This document shows positions 1 through 8,324 of a stretch of 64,000 bases of DNA, piece after piece. Location of the stretch: the NCBI RefSeq assembly GCF_000185305.1, contig NZ_GL622200.1, positions 513,252 to 577,251 on the forward strand, written 5' to 3'. Within the stretch, counting starts at the first letter, position 1. Every line of letters starts with the position of its first letter. The position numbers and the translations under genes were made by a program. A model generated the notes under the pieces. The model did no database searches, was not told the DNA's origin, and worked only from the letters and a program-made list of their open reading frames with translations. This stretch comes from Aggregatibacter segnis ATCC 33393 (GTDB lineage Bacteria; Pseudomonadota; Gammaproteobacteria; Enterobacterales; Pasteurellaceae).

Positions 1-230
1 GATCCCCGAGTGATGGTGGCCGCACTGGTGTTCAGATTTTGTTGAATTTCCCGTTGTGGCAGCTCTTTATTAAGTAATTGGGCGATAATTTGCAGGCGAA
101 GCCCTAACGCATCGCGCTCATCAGGGGTAAGCAATAAGGTTAATACATCCTGAGCCTTGCCTTGTTCAAAGGCGGTTTGCAACATATTGAGGAAGGCATT
201 CCATTGTTCTAAATTGCGACTAATATACAT
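1..230 (-). CDS. trpR: Trp operon repressor TrpR (3' end cut by window edge)
   Basis: The gene starts at ATG 230-228 and runs off the left edge, giving 76 codons. TrpR is a small helical dimer that binds operator DNA when loaded with L-tryptophan and represses trp and aromatic biosynthesis genes. The visible part contains the family core LTPDERDALGLR followed by the DNA-reading helices, with QREIQQNL and the recognition-helix sequence TSAATITRGS. It lies 32 bases downstream of the slt stop on the same strand. A TrpR-operator-like site in that gap suggests autoregulation. The last third of the protein is missing only because the window ends. Confidence 0.93.
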   Translation of the reverse strand, partial: MYISRNLEQWNAFLNMLQTAFEQGKAQDVLTLLLTPDERDALGLRLQIIAQLLNKELPQREIQQNLNTSAATITRG

Positions 231-243
231 ATTAACAATCCTA

Positions 244-258
244 TACTATTAAACTAGT
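244..258. promoter_or_regulatory. Candidate TrpR operator before trpR
   Basis: TACTATTAAACTAGT matches 13 of 15 bases of the trp operator core TACTAGTTAACTAGT. It lies 14 bases upstream of the trpR start. It is nested in a larger perfect inverted repeat, CTATACTA (241-248) and TAGTATAG (265-272), whose right arm overlaps the end of slt. Autoregulation is inferred from the known behaviour of TrpR in enterobacteria. Confidence 0.55.
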
Positions 259-262
259 CCGG

Positions 263-2497
263 CTAGTATAGCCGATCAAATTCCTCTTTGCTAAAGGTTT
301 GTGGCTCTTCTTTTTCTTGCAATATTTGATAGTAAAAATCGTAAGTCAGCACATTTTGAACATAACCACGGGTTTCATAGAACGGAATAGATGCCACAAA
401 TTCATCCATTTCCAACTTGCCATTGGCGCGCGCCAACCATTTTTCCACGCGATGAGCGCCCGCATTATAAGCTGAGGCGATCAGAATACGGTTATTCGGA
501 TATTTGGCGTTTAGCTCCGCTAAATGTGCCGTGCCTAGCAAAATATTATTGAGCGGCTTAAATAAATCCGCCTCACCCGCATAAGGCAATTTGGCATTGT
601 CTGCCGTTGCTTTGGCAGTAGTTGGTAGCAATTGCATTAATCCGCGTGCATTGGCGGAAGATTGTGCTTGTGGGTTCCAGGCGCTTTCCTGACGAGAAAT
701 CGCCATGGCGAAACTTTTACTGACATTGGTATTTAGCGCGGCTTGCGGTTTGGTTTTGCTTAACGCCGGGCGGCTTTTGAGAGCAATATCATAATAATCG
801 CTATAGGCAATTGGTAAGCGCAACTGAATGTAATCAAACGCTTTAGCAATGATGGAGCCATCCACACCTAAATCAAACCAGTTTTGTTGGTTGGCATATT
901 GACTAAGCGCCATTTGTTTCTCTTTTTTGGCATCACCGGACAGATTTTCCAACAAGAAACGCCAACGCTGTTTAGCCGGGCCAAATCTTTCGAGTTGACG
1001 TAGTTCGGCAATTTCCTCCAATGTCGGTTTTACTTTTTTGAATTCATCAGCCCAATAAGGATCGGAGATACTCGGGGCAATAAGTAATTCAGGTTGACCG
1101 AAATCATAACCGTTGCCACGGGTTTTCAGATCTAATTTGGCAGCTGCCAACATTGGATAAAAACCCCGTTCATCAGAAAGTGCGGTCAATATTTCTTTTG
1201 TTTTTTTGCTATCGCGTTTCACTATCGTTTTGGCCAGCCAATAACGCCATTCTTGTTTTTGCTGACCTTCTATTGAAAGCGCGTTAAGCCATGGGGTTAA
1301 ATCGGTCTTTTGCCAAATGGCCATACGCAAACGGCGTTCGGTAAGGTTATCTGCTTTTAATTTGAGAATTTCCGCATCCCGCCATTGTTGGAAATTCGGG
1401 CTTTCATTGTCAAAAAAACGACCAAGAAAAGCAATTTCCCACTCACGAATTTGCGCATCTGTTAATTGCCAATTTTTTGCCCATTGTTGATAGGGGGCAA
1501 AGTTAGGCTCTTTCATTGTTTCCGATAGAGTGCGTAAATAACGCGGAAAGGTCTGCACCACTGCAAATTTTGTGACGATTTTATTATTTTCTTCAATGAG
1601 TGGTAGTCTATCGGCCAATTCAGGGAGGGTTGCCGGATTTTTTAATAGGGATTCAAAGCGTTTTAAATTCGCCAAAACCATTTCGTCTTCTTTCGCGCTA
1701 TCAATTTTATTTAATTCCGATGATAGCAACGCCATCCCGTTCGCATCATTTTGGGCAAAGAGTTCCTCGGCTTTTTGGTAGATTTTATCTTGTGTCCGTT
1801 TGCCATCAGAATACCATTTTGCCCAAAGTTGCGCGTCATTAGGGAGTTTACCGTTGGTTAACCAAAGTTGTTCATAGCGGGAAATAATGCTTGAGCTATT
1901 GGAGTTTTGCTTTTTATCTGTTTCATTTTTTATGCGTTCAAGCTGAAGTTCGGCATTTAATACGGCTATTTGCATCTCCAAGGAACTTGGCTTAACGCGT
2001 TGTGCATAATGAACTAATCCTTCCGTATCATCAGCATTTATTAATAGTGTGAAAATGCCTTGTTCCCATTGATTACGTAAAAAATGCGTAGGATTTTGCG
2101 CGATAACTTGTTCGATTTCGTGTTTTAATGCTTTTACTTCTTCAGGTAGCGTATCTTTACTCATGCTTTTAATGCGGGCATCAATGTAGGTGGTTGTCGC
2201 ATCCATTTTCAATGGATAGTCTTTTAAAGACTCAATGAGGTTAAGATATAACTCAGCATTATCAGAAACGTTGTTATTTTTCACCGCACTTTTAAGCAGA
2301 CTTTCCAATTGAAGGAACGTTGAACGCTGCTTAATCAAAAGCAATTCTGACTCGTGTTGCTGTTGTGTCCACTTTGCTTGTTCTTGCGCTAAATTGATTT
2401 CGTGGGGTACGGCGCTTTCGGTTTTTGCTGCCAAGGCAGAGAAAGAAAGTGCGGTTAAAATTAACAGAGAAATTGAGGTTCGTTGCAAGTATCGCAT
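263..2497 (-). CDS. slt: Soluble lytic murein transglycosylase Slt70
   Basis: Periplasmic exo-acting lytic transglycosylase that cleaves the MurNAc-GlcNAc bond of peptidoglycan and releases 1,6-anhydro-muropeptides. The 744-residue protein begins with a signal peptide (hydrophobic run, likely cleavage after SALA near residue 23). A long helical superhelix region (about 30-570) follows, then the C-terminal SLT catalytic domain. The catalytic Glu is in SRQESAW (about residue 604), followed by GLMQLLP and the AYNAG motif typical of the family. It is the fifth gene of the yciC-yciB-yciA-yciI-slt-trpR run; a hairpin separates it from yciI. Three uptake signal sequences lie inside the gene. Confidence 0.95.
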   Translation of the reverse strand: MRYLQRTSISLLILTALSFSALAAKTESAVPHEINLAQEQAKWTQQQHESELLLIKQRSTFLQLESLLKSAVKNNNVSDNAELYLNLIESLKDYPLKMDATTTYIDARIKSMSKDTLPEEVKALKHEIEQVIAQNPTHFLRNQWEQGIFTLLINADDTEGLVHYAQRVKPSSLEMQIAVLNAELQLERIKNETDKKQNSNSSSIISRYEQLWLTNGKLPNDAQLWAKWYSDGKRTQDKIYQKAEELFAQNDANGMALLSSELNKIDSAKEDEMVLANLKRFESLLKNPATLPELADRLPLIEENNKIVTKFAVVQTFPRYLRTLSETMKEPNFAPYQQWAKNWQLTDAQIREWEIAFLGRFFDNESPNFQQWRDAEILKLKADNLTERRLRMAIWQKTDLTPWLNALSIEGQQKQEWRYWLAKTIVKRDSKKTKEILTALSDERGFYPMLAAAKLDLKTRGNGYDFGQPELLIAPSISDPYWADEFKKVKPTLEEIAELRQLERFGPAKQRWRFLLENLSGDAKKEKQMALSQYANQQNWFDLGVDGSIIAKAFDYIQLRLPIAYSDYYDIALKSRPALSKTKPQAALNTNVSKSFAMAISRQESAWNPQAQSSANARGLMQLLPTTAKATADNAKLPYAGEADLFKPLNNILLGTAHLAELNAKYPNNRILIASAYNAGAHRVEKWLARANGKLEMDEFVASIPFYETRGYVQNVLTYDFYYQILQEKEEPQTFSKEEFDRLY

Positions 2498-2521
2498 GGC
2501 TATTTTCCATTAGTCCTAAAT

Positions 2522-2549
2522 CAAAGGCGGGTACTTAGATCCGCCTTTG
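2522..2549 (-). terminator. Hairpin between yciI and slt
   Basis: Perfect 9-bp inverted repeat CAAAGGCGG / CCGCCTTTG with an 11-base loop, 43 bases after the yciI stop and 25 before slt. On the minus strand the following tract is only weakly T-rich, so it may attenuate transcription or protect RNA rather than fully terminate. Confidence 0.5.
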
Positions 2550-2591
2550 TTATCATTAGTTCAACATGTTTCCGTGATGACCGCTTGAAAA

Positions 2592-2888
2592 TTAAAATAC
2601 TTTTTTAAACGGCTTAATAATGACATCGCCATACACACCGGCTTCTACATAAGGATCTTGAGCTGCCCAGTCTTTTGCTGCTTGCAAGCTATCAAACTTG
2701 GCAATGACGGTCGAACCGGTGAAACCGGCCTCACCCGGATTTTCATCATCAATAGCTGGGTTTGGGCCTGCGGTTAATAAACGATCTTCCGCTTGGAGTT
2801 GTTTCAAACGAGCAAGGTGTTGCTCACGCACTGCCAAGCGTTGAGCCAACGTGTTCGGTTTGTCTTGAGCAAAAATGACGTAGTACAT
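2592..2888 (-). CDS. yciI: YciI family protein
   Basis: Small (98 aa) cytoplasmic protein of the YciI family, a ferredoxin-like alpha/beta fold related to muconolactone isomerase. It begins MYYVIFAQD and carries the conserved His in VREQHLARL (residue 24), part of the presumed Asp-His active-site pair of the family, plus the GDVIIKPF C-terminal strand. No firm cellular function is known for the family. It follows yciA by 19 bases in the yci operon. Confidence 0.88.
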   Translation of the reverse strand: MYYVIFAQDKPNTLAQRLAVREQHLARLKQLQAEDRLLTAGPNPAIDDENPGEAGFTGSTVIAKFDSLQAAKDWAAQDPYVEAGVYGDVIIKPFKKVF

Positions 2889-2907
2889 TTTGAGTCCTCT
2901 TGTTAGT

Positions 2908-3369
2908 TTATGGCGTTTTCATGTGTGCCAAAGCGGCATCTAATTCGTGATTATTTTCGCGTGGAATGGCGCGAGGTTTGCCTTGTGGATCAACGGCGAC
3001 AAACGTAAATTGCGCTTCTGTCACGCAATAGCGTTCACCGATAGGTTCGCTTGCAACTTTTTTAACCCATACTTCCACTTTGATTTTAATTGAGCTACGT
3101 CCAACGTGTAAACATTGTCCATAGCAACAAACTACATCTCCAACAGAAACCGGTTGAATGAAATTCATGCTTTCGACGGCAACAGTCACAACGCGTCCGT
3201 GAGCGATTTCTTTTGCTAAGATTGCACCGCCAATGTCCATTTGAGACATAATCCAACCACCAAAAATATCGCCGTTAGCGTTGGTATTAGAAGGCATCGC
3301 TAACGTTCTGAGCAGAAGGGTGCCGTGAGATTGTTGCCCGGTTTTGCTATCAATTAATTGAGGTGACAT
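2908..3369 (-). CDS. yciA: Acyl-CoA thioesterase YciA
   Basis: Hotdog-fold acyl-CoA thioesterase (153 aa) that hydrolyses a broad range of acyl-CoAs in the cytoplasm. The family signature [16 protein letters not shown] is at about residues 29-44, with the catalytic Asp in SQMDIGG. The [12 protein letters not shown] strand follows. The start at ATG 3369 lies three bases after the yciB stop, indicating translational coupling. Functional assignment rests on clear similarity to the characterised H. influenzae and E. coli YciA. Confidence 0.93.
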   Translation of the reverse strand: MSPQLIDSKTGQQSHGTLLLRTLAMPSNTNANGDIFGGWIMSQMDIGGAILAKEIAHGRVVTVAVESMNFIQPVSVGDVVCCYGQCLHVGRSSIKIKVEVWVKKVASEPIGERYCVTEAQFTFVAVDPQGKPRAIPRENNHELDAALAHMKTP

Positions 3370-3372
3370 TGA

Positions 3373-3924
3373 TTATTCCTTGTTTTTTTCTTGTTGTGTT
3401 TGAGGTAAATAGCGATAAATATAAATTCCGGTAATGAGAGTGGCGGCAAAGGTCATGCCGATGATGCCGAAGGATTTAAAATCGACCCAAATATCATCGG
3501 ATAAATATTGGCTGATATAAATGTTGATTAACATACATAAAATAAAAAAGCCGCTCCAACCTAGATTTAAGTTTTTCCAAACATGTTCCGGCAATTGGAT
3601 TTCTTTTCCAAGGAGTTGTTTAATCAACAGTTTTTTGAAACCAAATTGAGCAATAAGCAAAACCAATGCAAAGAGCGCATAAATAATTGTCACTTTCCAT
3701 TTTAAAAACTCAAGATCGTTAAAATAGGCGGTTAATGAGCCAAAGAAAATGACTGCGCCCGCAACAACTTTTTGTTGTGTTTCAATTTTGCCGTATTTCA
3801 CTTTTAAAATAATGAATTGCACGATAGTCGCGATCACCAAGGTGATTGCCGCTTCACGAATACCAACTAATTTATAAACGGCAAAAAAGAGAATTAAGGG
3901 AATAAATTCAAGTAATTGTTTCAT
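3373..3924 (-). CDS. yciB: Inner membrane septation protein A, YciB (IspZ)
   Basis: Inner membrane protein of 183 aa with about five transmembrane segments. It begins [18 protein letters not shown], which is the family's conserved N-terminus, so the start is placed at ATG 3924 rather than at an upstream in-frame codon inside yciC. YciB belongs to the intracellular septation protein A family; in enterobacteria it is linked to cell elongation/division complexes and envelope synthesis. It is tightly packed between yciC (one base away) and yciA (three bases). Confidence 0.92.
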   Translation of the reverse strand: MKQLLEFIPLILFFAVYKLVGIREAAITLVIATIVQFIILKVKYGKIETQQKVVAGAVIFFGSLTAYFNDLEFLKWKVTIIYALFALVLLIAQFGFKKLLIKQLLGKEIQLPEHVWKNLNLGWSGFFILCMLINIYISQYLSDDIWVDFKSFGIIGMTFAATLITGIYIYRYLPQTQQEKNKE

Positions 3925-3925
3925 G

Positions 3926-4684
3926 TTATGCCTTTGCAATGAATAACGTATAAAAACGGTAAGTGACAATCAATGCAAACACGTTGATTAATGCCGCAAT
4001 GATACCGGTAATGACAGCCATGATGGCATTGCTTGACAAGCTGATTAGAAAACTTTCAGCCAAAGGCACGAGAACATAAATCAGTAAACAGAAGATAAAT
4101 AACACAGCCGCTCGACCCATCGCAGCGCGCCAGGTAATTTTGGCGGAAGCACTTATGCCGACATCAGTTAATAAATAATGCACCGGCGCCAAACAAAGAC
4201 GAATATATAAGCCGATACCGATAATAATCGCAAATAACGAAATAATGGAAGGCTGTACTTTTTGTTGAATGGCGATCATCGCTTCTGTGAGTCCCACAAG
4301 AATTGGGATAAAAATCAAAAAGCTTAGTAACATAGCACCCCAAATACGTTTTAGTGTCGAGGCAAAACTCTGCAAAACAGTACTGAATTGTCGCAAGCTA
4401 ATTTGATGAATGGTGACTAAACACCATGCACTGATAAAAATATAAATAAACTGTTTAAGAAAAAAGAAAGTCACCAAATTGATGCCTTGTTCTTCCGAGA
4501 TCGCCGAAGAAATTTGGTTGTTTGACAGAGAAACAACGATTTCATTTGGCAACATCGCTGATTGCAACAACACCATGATGATGTCGGCAAAAAAGTAGAG
4601 GGCGCACAAGACGATGATGTTTCGCTTTTCATTTTGCATGAAATGAAAGCTATCTTTAATAATTTGGGTAAAGTTTATTGGCAT
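3926..4684 (-). CDS. yciC: YciC family (UPF0259) membrane protein
   Basis: Polytopic inner-membrane protein of 252 aa with about six hydrophobic segments (first at residues 22-42, last near the C-terminus). It is recognised as YciC/UPF0259 by sequence character and by its fixed position before yciB and yciA. The function is not established. It is the first gene of the yci-slt-trpR run; a promoter must lie in 4685-4798, but I see no convincing -35/-10 pair. Confidence 0.85.
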   Translation of the reverse strand: MPINFTQIIKDSFHFMQNEKRNIIVLCALYFFADIIMVLLQSAMLPNEIVVSLSNNQISSAISEEQGINLVTFFFLKQFIYIFISAWCLVTIHQISLRQFSTVLQSFASTLKRIWGAMLLSFLIFIPILVGLTEAMIAIQQKVQPSIISLFAIIIGIGLYIRLCLAPVHYLLTDVGISASAKITWRAAMGRAAVLFIFCLLIYVLVPLAESFLISLSSNAIMAVITGIIAALINVFALIVTYRFYTLFIAKA

Positions 4685-4796
4685 TTCATTTACTTAATTA
4701 AGACTGAAAGAAAAGAGCCTAATTATACTGACCTTTCAGGATAAAAACATAAAAAAACGGAAATTTGTATTAAAACAATTTTATTGTTTTTTCCAT

Positions 4797-4831
4797 ATAA
4801 AAATTGGGCGTTATTTTCGCCCAATTTTTTT
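4797..4831 (-). terminator. Rho-independent terminator of recN
   Basis: Inverted repeat AAAAATTGGGCG / CGCCCAATTTTT with a short loop, 12 bases downstream of the recN stop. On the minus strand the stem is followed by TTTTTAT, a normal intrinsic terminator; the plus strand also has a T run. Confidence 0.8.
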
Positions 4832-4842
4832 GTCTTCTTCAC

Positions 4843-6519
4843 TTATGCTGCAGCATCTAGCATTTCTTGTGCATTGGCTAATACGGCATCCGTAATTTTG
4901 CTTCCGCCTAACAATTTTGCTAATGCCTTGACCCGTTGTTGAGGGGAAAGTGCGGTCATTTTTGTTTCCGTTTTTTGATCGATGGTCGATTTTTCAACGG
5001 AGAAATGATGTGTTCCATGGCAGGCGACTTGCGGCAAGTGGGTAACACAAATGACTTGGCATTTTTCGCTGAGTTTTCTTAATAATTTGCCGACCACATT
5101 TGCTGTAGCACCACTGATACCGACATCAATTTCATCAAAAATTAATGTTGGGATGGCGGTTTGGTTAGATGCCTGTACCTGAATGGCTAAGGCAATGCGA
5201 GAAAGTTCACCGCCGGAAGCAATTTTGGCGAGCGGTTGAGCGCTTTGACCTAAGTTACTTTGTAGGGTGAAAATCGCATTATCTGCACCGTTTGCACTTA
5301 TCTTGTCATAGTCACTATGCAATTCAATAAAAAATTCTGCGTGTTCCATCGCTAATTGTTTGATGGATTTGGTCACTTGCTGTGCTAGCTTTTGTGCGCC
5401 TAATTGACGGCTTTGATGAAGTGCGGTCGCTGTAGCAAGCATTTTTTCGTGAGCCGCTTGTTCTTGTTGAATGAGCATTTCTTCACTGCCGGAAAAATCT
5501 TCCAATTCATTCAATTCCGCTTTGAGACGTCGGTGTAATGCCACTAAATCTTGTGGTTTTACATTGTGCTTGCGCGCTAATTGCACGGTTTGTCCTAGGC
5601 GTTGTTCAATGTCAGCCAATAACGCCGGATCTTGCTCAATATTGCTACTTAACGATTGAATTTCATTGGTAGCTTCTTGCACTTGAATCAATGCTTCATT
5701 TAATAGATTTTGTACGTCGGTATAACGATTATCTAACTCGCAGAGTTCACTTAAATGTTGCACAGCGCGATAAAGTAGCGAATCTGCGCTGACCGTTTCA
5801 TTTTCACTTAATAATTGCAAAACTGATTGGGAAAGCTGCGTTAATTCTTCGCTATTGGAAAGACGAAGATGATCCGCTTCTAATTCCTCGTATTCATTTT
5901 CTTTTAAATTAAACTCATCCAGTTCACTGACTTGATACTGTAAAAGCTGTTTTCTCGCTTCGTTTTCCGCGCATTTTTGTTGGAAGGTTTTGACTTGATG
6001 TTGCAAATTACGCCATGTTTGATAATCAAGGCTCATTTGTTGTAAAAGTGCGGTATGTTGACAGAAATTATCAACTAACTGCAGTTGGTAGTCGTTTTTC
6101 AGTAAACGTTGTGACGCGTGTTGTCCATTAATTTGAATGAGATGTTGCCCGATCTCTTTTAATTGGGCTGCCGACACCGGAATGCCATTAATGAACGCTT
6201 TAGAGCGTCCGTCATGATTAATAATGCGGCGTAAAATGCAGTCTTCCGGATTATCGGGATCTTGTAATTCGTTTTCTTGTAGAAATTGGAAAGCTGGGTT
6301 GTTACTGTTTAGATGAAACGTCGCGCAAATATCAGCGCGTTCTTGACCTTCTCGTAACATGGAGGCTTCTGTCCGTTGCCCGAGGCAGACACTTAGGGCA
6401 TCAATAGCAATCGATTTTCCCGCGCCGGTTTCCCCGGTGATGACGGACATTCCTTGTAATAATTCAATATTTAACTGACGAACGATAGCAAAATTATTAA
6501 TGGTGAGTTGGGTCAACAT
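4843..6519 (-). CDS. recN: DNA repair protein RecN
   Basis: SMC-like ATPase acting early in RecA-dependent double-strand break repair. The N-terminal ATPase half has Walker A GETGAGKS (about residues 30-37). A long coiled-coil middle (about 150-350) is rich in Glu, Gln and Leu. The C-terminal half carries the ABC signature LASGGELSR and Walker B LIFDEIDVGISG. The start is set at ATG 6519 (558 aa) because AGAGGA lies 7 bases upstream and MLTQLTINNFAIV matches family N-termini; a TTG two codons earlier is less likely. It follows nadK by 74 bases, with a LexA box between, implying SOS induction separate from nadK. Three uptake signal sequences lie in the gene. Confidence 0.96.
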   Translation of the reverse strand: MLTQLTINNFAIVRQLNIELLQGMSVITGETGAGKSIAIDALSVCLGQRTEASMLREGQERADICATFHLNSNNPAFQFLQENELQDPDNPEDCILRRIINHDGRSKAFINGIPVSAAQLKEIGQHLIQINGQHASQRLLKNDYQLQLVDNFCQHTALLQQMSLDYQTWRNLQHQVKTFQQKCAENEARKQLLQYQVSELDEFNLKENEYEELEADHLRLSNSEELTQLSQSVLQLLSENETVSADSLLYRAVQHLSELCELDNRYTDVQNLLNEALIQVQEATNEIQSLSSNIEQDPALLADIEQRLGQTVQLARKHNVKPQDLVALHRRLKAELNELEDFSGSEEMLIQQEQAAHEKMLATATALHQSRQLGAQKLAQQVTKSIKQLAMEHAEFFIELHSDYDKISANGADNAIFTLQSNLGQSAQPLAKIASGGELSRIALAIQVQASNQTAIPTLIFDEIDVGISGATANVVGKLLRKLSEKCQVICVTHLPQVACHGTHHFSVEKSTIDQKTETKMTALSPQQRVKALAKLLGGSKITDAVLANAQEMLDAAA

Positions 6520-6557
6520 AAGCAAATCCTCTCTACTGTATGTTTGTCAGTATATTA

Positions 6558-6573
6558 CTGTTTTAATATACAG
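6558..6573. promoter_or_regulatory. LexA (SOS) box upstream of recN
   Basis: CTGTTTTAATATACAG fits the gammaproteobacterial SOS box CTG-N10-CAG with an A/T-rich centre and flanking TA on both sides. It sits 39 bases before the recN start. A second, imperfect copy (CTG-N9-CAG, 6536-6550) lies between it and the gene; E. coli recN also has multiple LexA sites. Confidence 0.8.
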
Positions 6574-6593
6574 TAAAGAGGGTTTGTTAATCT

Positions 6594-7511
6594 TTAAGAA
6601 AAGTTACGTAACCAACCTAATTTGGAACTTAATACTTTGTAATAATTGTAGCTTTTAAGGTGCAGTAAACGGAGAGGATAGTCACATTTTTGAATGTGGA
6701 TAATATCATCAGGTCCGAATTGGAGCGCAACTTGACTGTCGCAACCTAACTCTAATTGAGAGGTGTTGTATTCTGCAAAGCGAATAGAAATTTTGCTGTT
6801 GCCATCCACTACGAGTGGGCGTGAAGACAAGGTGTGCGGAAACATCGGCACCAGTGCGATGGCGTTGAGTTGTGGGGTTAAAATCGGGCCACCGGCGGAA
6901 AGAGAATAAGCGGTTGAGCCGGTTGGCGTTGAAATGATTAAACCATCGGAACGTTGTGAAAACGCAAACTGATCATTGATATGCACATGAAAATCAATCA
7001 TATGCGCAATTTTTGCCGGGTGGATCACCGCCTCGTTGACAGCAATACTGCTGGCAATAATTTCATTGTCACGTTCCACACAGGCTTTTAATAGGAAGCG
7101 TTCTTCTACAAAAAACTCGCCGTTTTCCAAGCAGGCTTGTAATTGGGAATAGGCGTTTTTCGGGTCAATGTCCGTTAAAAAACCTAAATTGCCACGGTTG
7201 ATACCGATAAGCGGAATATGATATTCGGCTAAAATGCGGGCACGACCCAACATATTGCCATCGCCACCAATCACAATGGCAAGTTGGGCGGATTTACCGA
7301 TTTCCTCTAAGCTGGCTAAATGTTTTGGCGGAAGCTCAATTTTTTTACCGATGTCTTGCTCAACCAACACGTGATAACCGCGTTCAATTAACCAAAAAAA
7401 CAGGTTTTTATGCATTTGTAGGTTGATGTCATTTCTCGGTTTACCGACTAATGCAATGGTTTGAAACGAGGTATGCAACGTTTGCGGTTTTGCCGAATTT
7501 AACGTGTCCAT
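6594..7511 (-). CDS. nadK: NAD kinase
   Basis: Phosphorylates NAD+ to NADP+ in the cytoplasm. The 305-aa protein has the diagnostic GGDGN motif in [12 protein letters not shown], the [12 protein letters not shown] segment, and the substrate loop [23 protein letters not shown]. Length is that of the gammaproteobacterial enzymes (about 290-305). It is divergent from grpE and upstream of recN, the same three-gene neighbourhood as in E. coli. No clear ribosome binding site precedes ATG 7511. Confidence 0.96.
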   Translation of the reverse strand: MDTLNSAKPQTLHTSFQTIALVGKPRNDINLQMHKNLFFWLIERGYHVLVEQDIGKKIELPPKHLASLEEIGKSAQLAIVIGGDGNMLGRARILAEYHIPLIGINRGNLGFLTDIDPKNAYSQLQACLENGEFFVEERFLLKACVERDNEIIASSIAVNEAVIHPAKIAHMIDFHVHINDQFAFSQRSDGLIISTPTGSTAYSLSAGGPILTPQLNAIALVPMFPHTLSSRPLVVDGNSKISIRFAEYNTSQLELGCDSQVALQFGPDDIIHIQKCDYPLRLLHLKSYNYYKVLSSKLGWLRNFS

Positions 7512-7527
7512 ATTGTTTTTACACTAA

Positions 7528-7555
7528 CTTGAATTCAATGAATTGGGCACTATAT
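7528..7555 (+). promoter_or_regulatory. Candidate heat-shock (sigma-32) promoter for grpE
   Basis: CTTGAA (7528-7533), a 14-base spacer and CACTATAT (7548-7555) resemble the sigma-32 consensus CTTGAA-N11-15-CCCCATNT. grpE is a classic heat-shock gene, so position and sequence agree. A sigma-70-like TATAAT at 7603-7608 lies closer to the gene and may give basal expression. Confidence 0.5.
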
Positions 7556-7638
7556 TACAACAGAAAGCCTTTTACTCAAGTGGTAAATGCGGCATTTTTT
7601 GTTATAATCGCCCAACTTTTATTAATCGGAGAATGACA

Positions 7639-8217
7639 ATGGCAGACGAACAAAAACAAGAACAAAACGAAGAATTAGAACAAGATCTTCAATCGCAAGA
7701 AGTGGATGTTGAAGAACAAAAACAAGTGGAAGATCCTTTGGAAGAAGCTATCGCACGCGTACAAGAATTAGAGGCGCAATTAGCGGAAACCGCAAAAAAA
7801 GAACAAGATTTATTGTTGCGTACTCGTGCTGAAATCGACAATATTCGTCGTCGTACAGAACAAGATGTTGAAAAAGCGCATAAATTTGCGTTAGAAAAAT
7901 TTGCCAAAGACATTTTAAACACCATTGATAACTTAGAACGTGCCCTAGCCACGCCGGCAAATATTGAAGATGAAAGCATTAAGGCTTTATTTGACGGCGT
8001 AGAGTTAACCTTAAAAGAGCTATTGGCAACGGTTGCCCGTTTTGGTGTTGAGCCTGTAGGCGTTGTCGGTGAGGTTTTCAATCCGGATCTTCACCAAGCT
8101 ATTTCTATGCAACCGATGGAAGGCTTTGAAACTAACCAAATCACCACCGTATTGCAAAAAGGCTACTTGCTTAACGGTCGCGTAATTCGCCCGGCAATGG
8201 TGATGGTAGCGGCGTAA
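7639..8217 (+). CDS. grpE: Nucleotide exchange factor GrpE
   Basis: Co-chaperone that releases ADP from DnaK. The 192-aa protein has an acidic, Glu/Gln-rich, probably disordered N-terminus (residues 1-45). A long dimerising coiled coil follows (about 45-110, including [20 protein letters not shown]). The C-terminal beta-wing has the family signature around [10 protein letters not shown] and ends [19 protein letters not shown] 7639 is chosen over in-frame upstream ATGs because GGAGA lies six bases before it and MADEQKQEQ is typical. dnaK and dnaJ are not in the window. Confidence 0.96.
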   Translation: MADEQKQEQNEELEQDLQSQEVDVEEQKQVEDPLEEAIARVQELEAQLAETAKKEQDLLLRTRAEIDNIRRRTEQDVEKAHKFALEKFAKDILNTIDNLERALATPANIEDESIKALFDGVELTLKELLATVARFGVEPVGVVGEVFNPDLHQAISMQPMEGFETNQITTVLQKGYLLNGRVIRPAMVMVAA

Positions 8218-8286
8218 GTTAATTACAGATAAAAGAGCGGTCAGTTTTTAAAACGTTTTGAAATCCGACCGCACTTTAGAAGAAAG

Positions 8287-8318
8287 AAAAAGGAGAAGTT
8301 TGAAACTTCTCCTTTTTT
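8287..8318. terminator. Bidirectional terminator between grpE and the first receptor gene
   Basis: Near-perfect palindrome of AAAAAGGAGAAGTTT and its complement, flanked by A and T runs so it can act on both strands for the convergent grpE and receptor genes. It lies inside a 50-base block (8271-8320) identical to 11547-11596. Confidence 0.85.
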
Positions 8319-8324
8319 GTTGGG

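Noticed and set aside
7689-8081. Antisense 130-codon frame opposite grpE
   Set aside because: Ser/Thr/Cys-rich shadow of the Glu/Lys-rich grpE coding strand.
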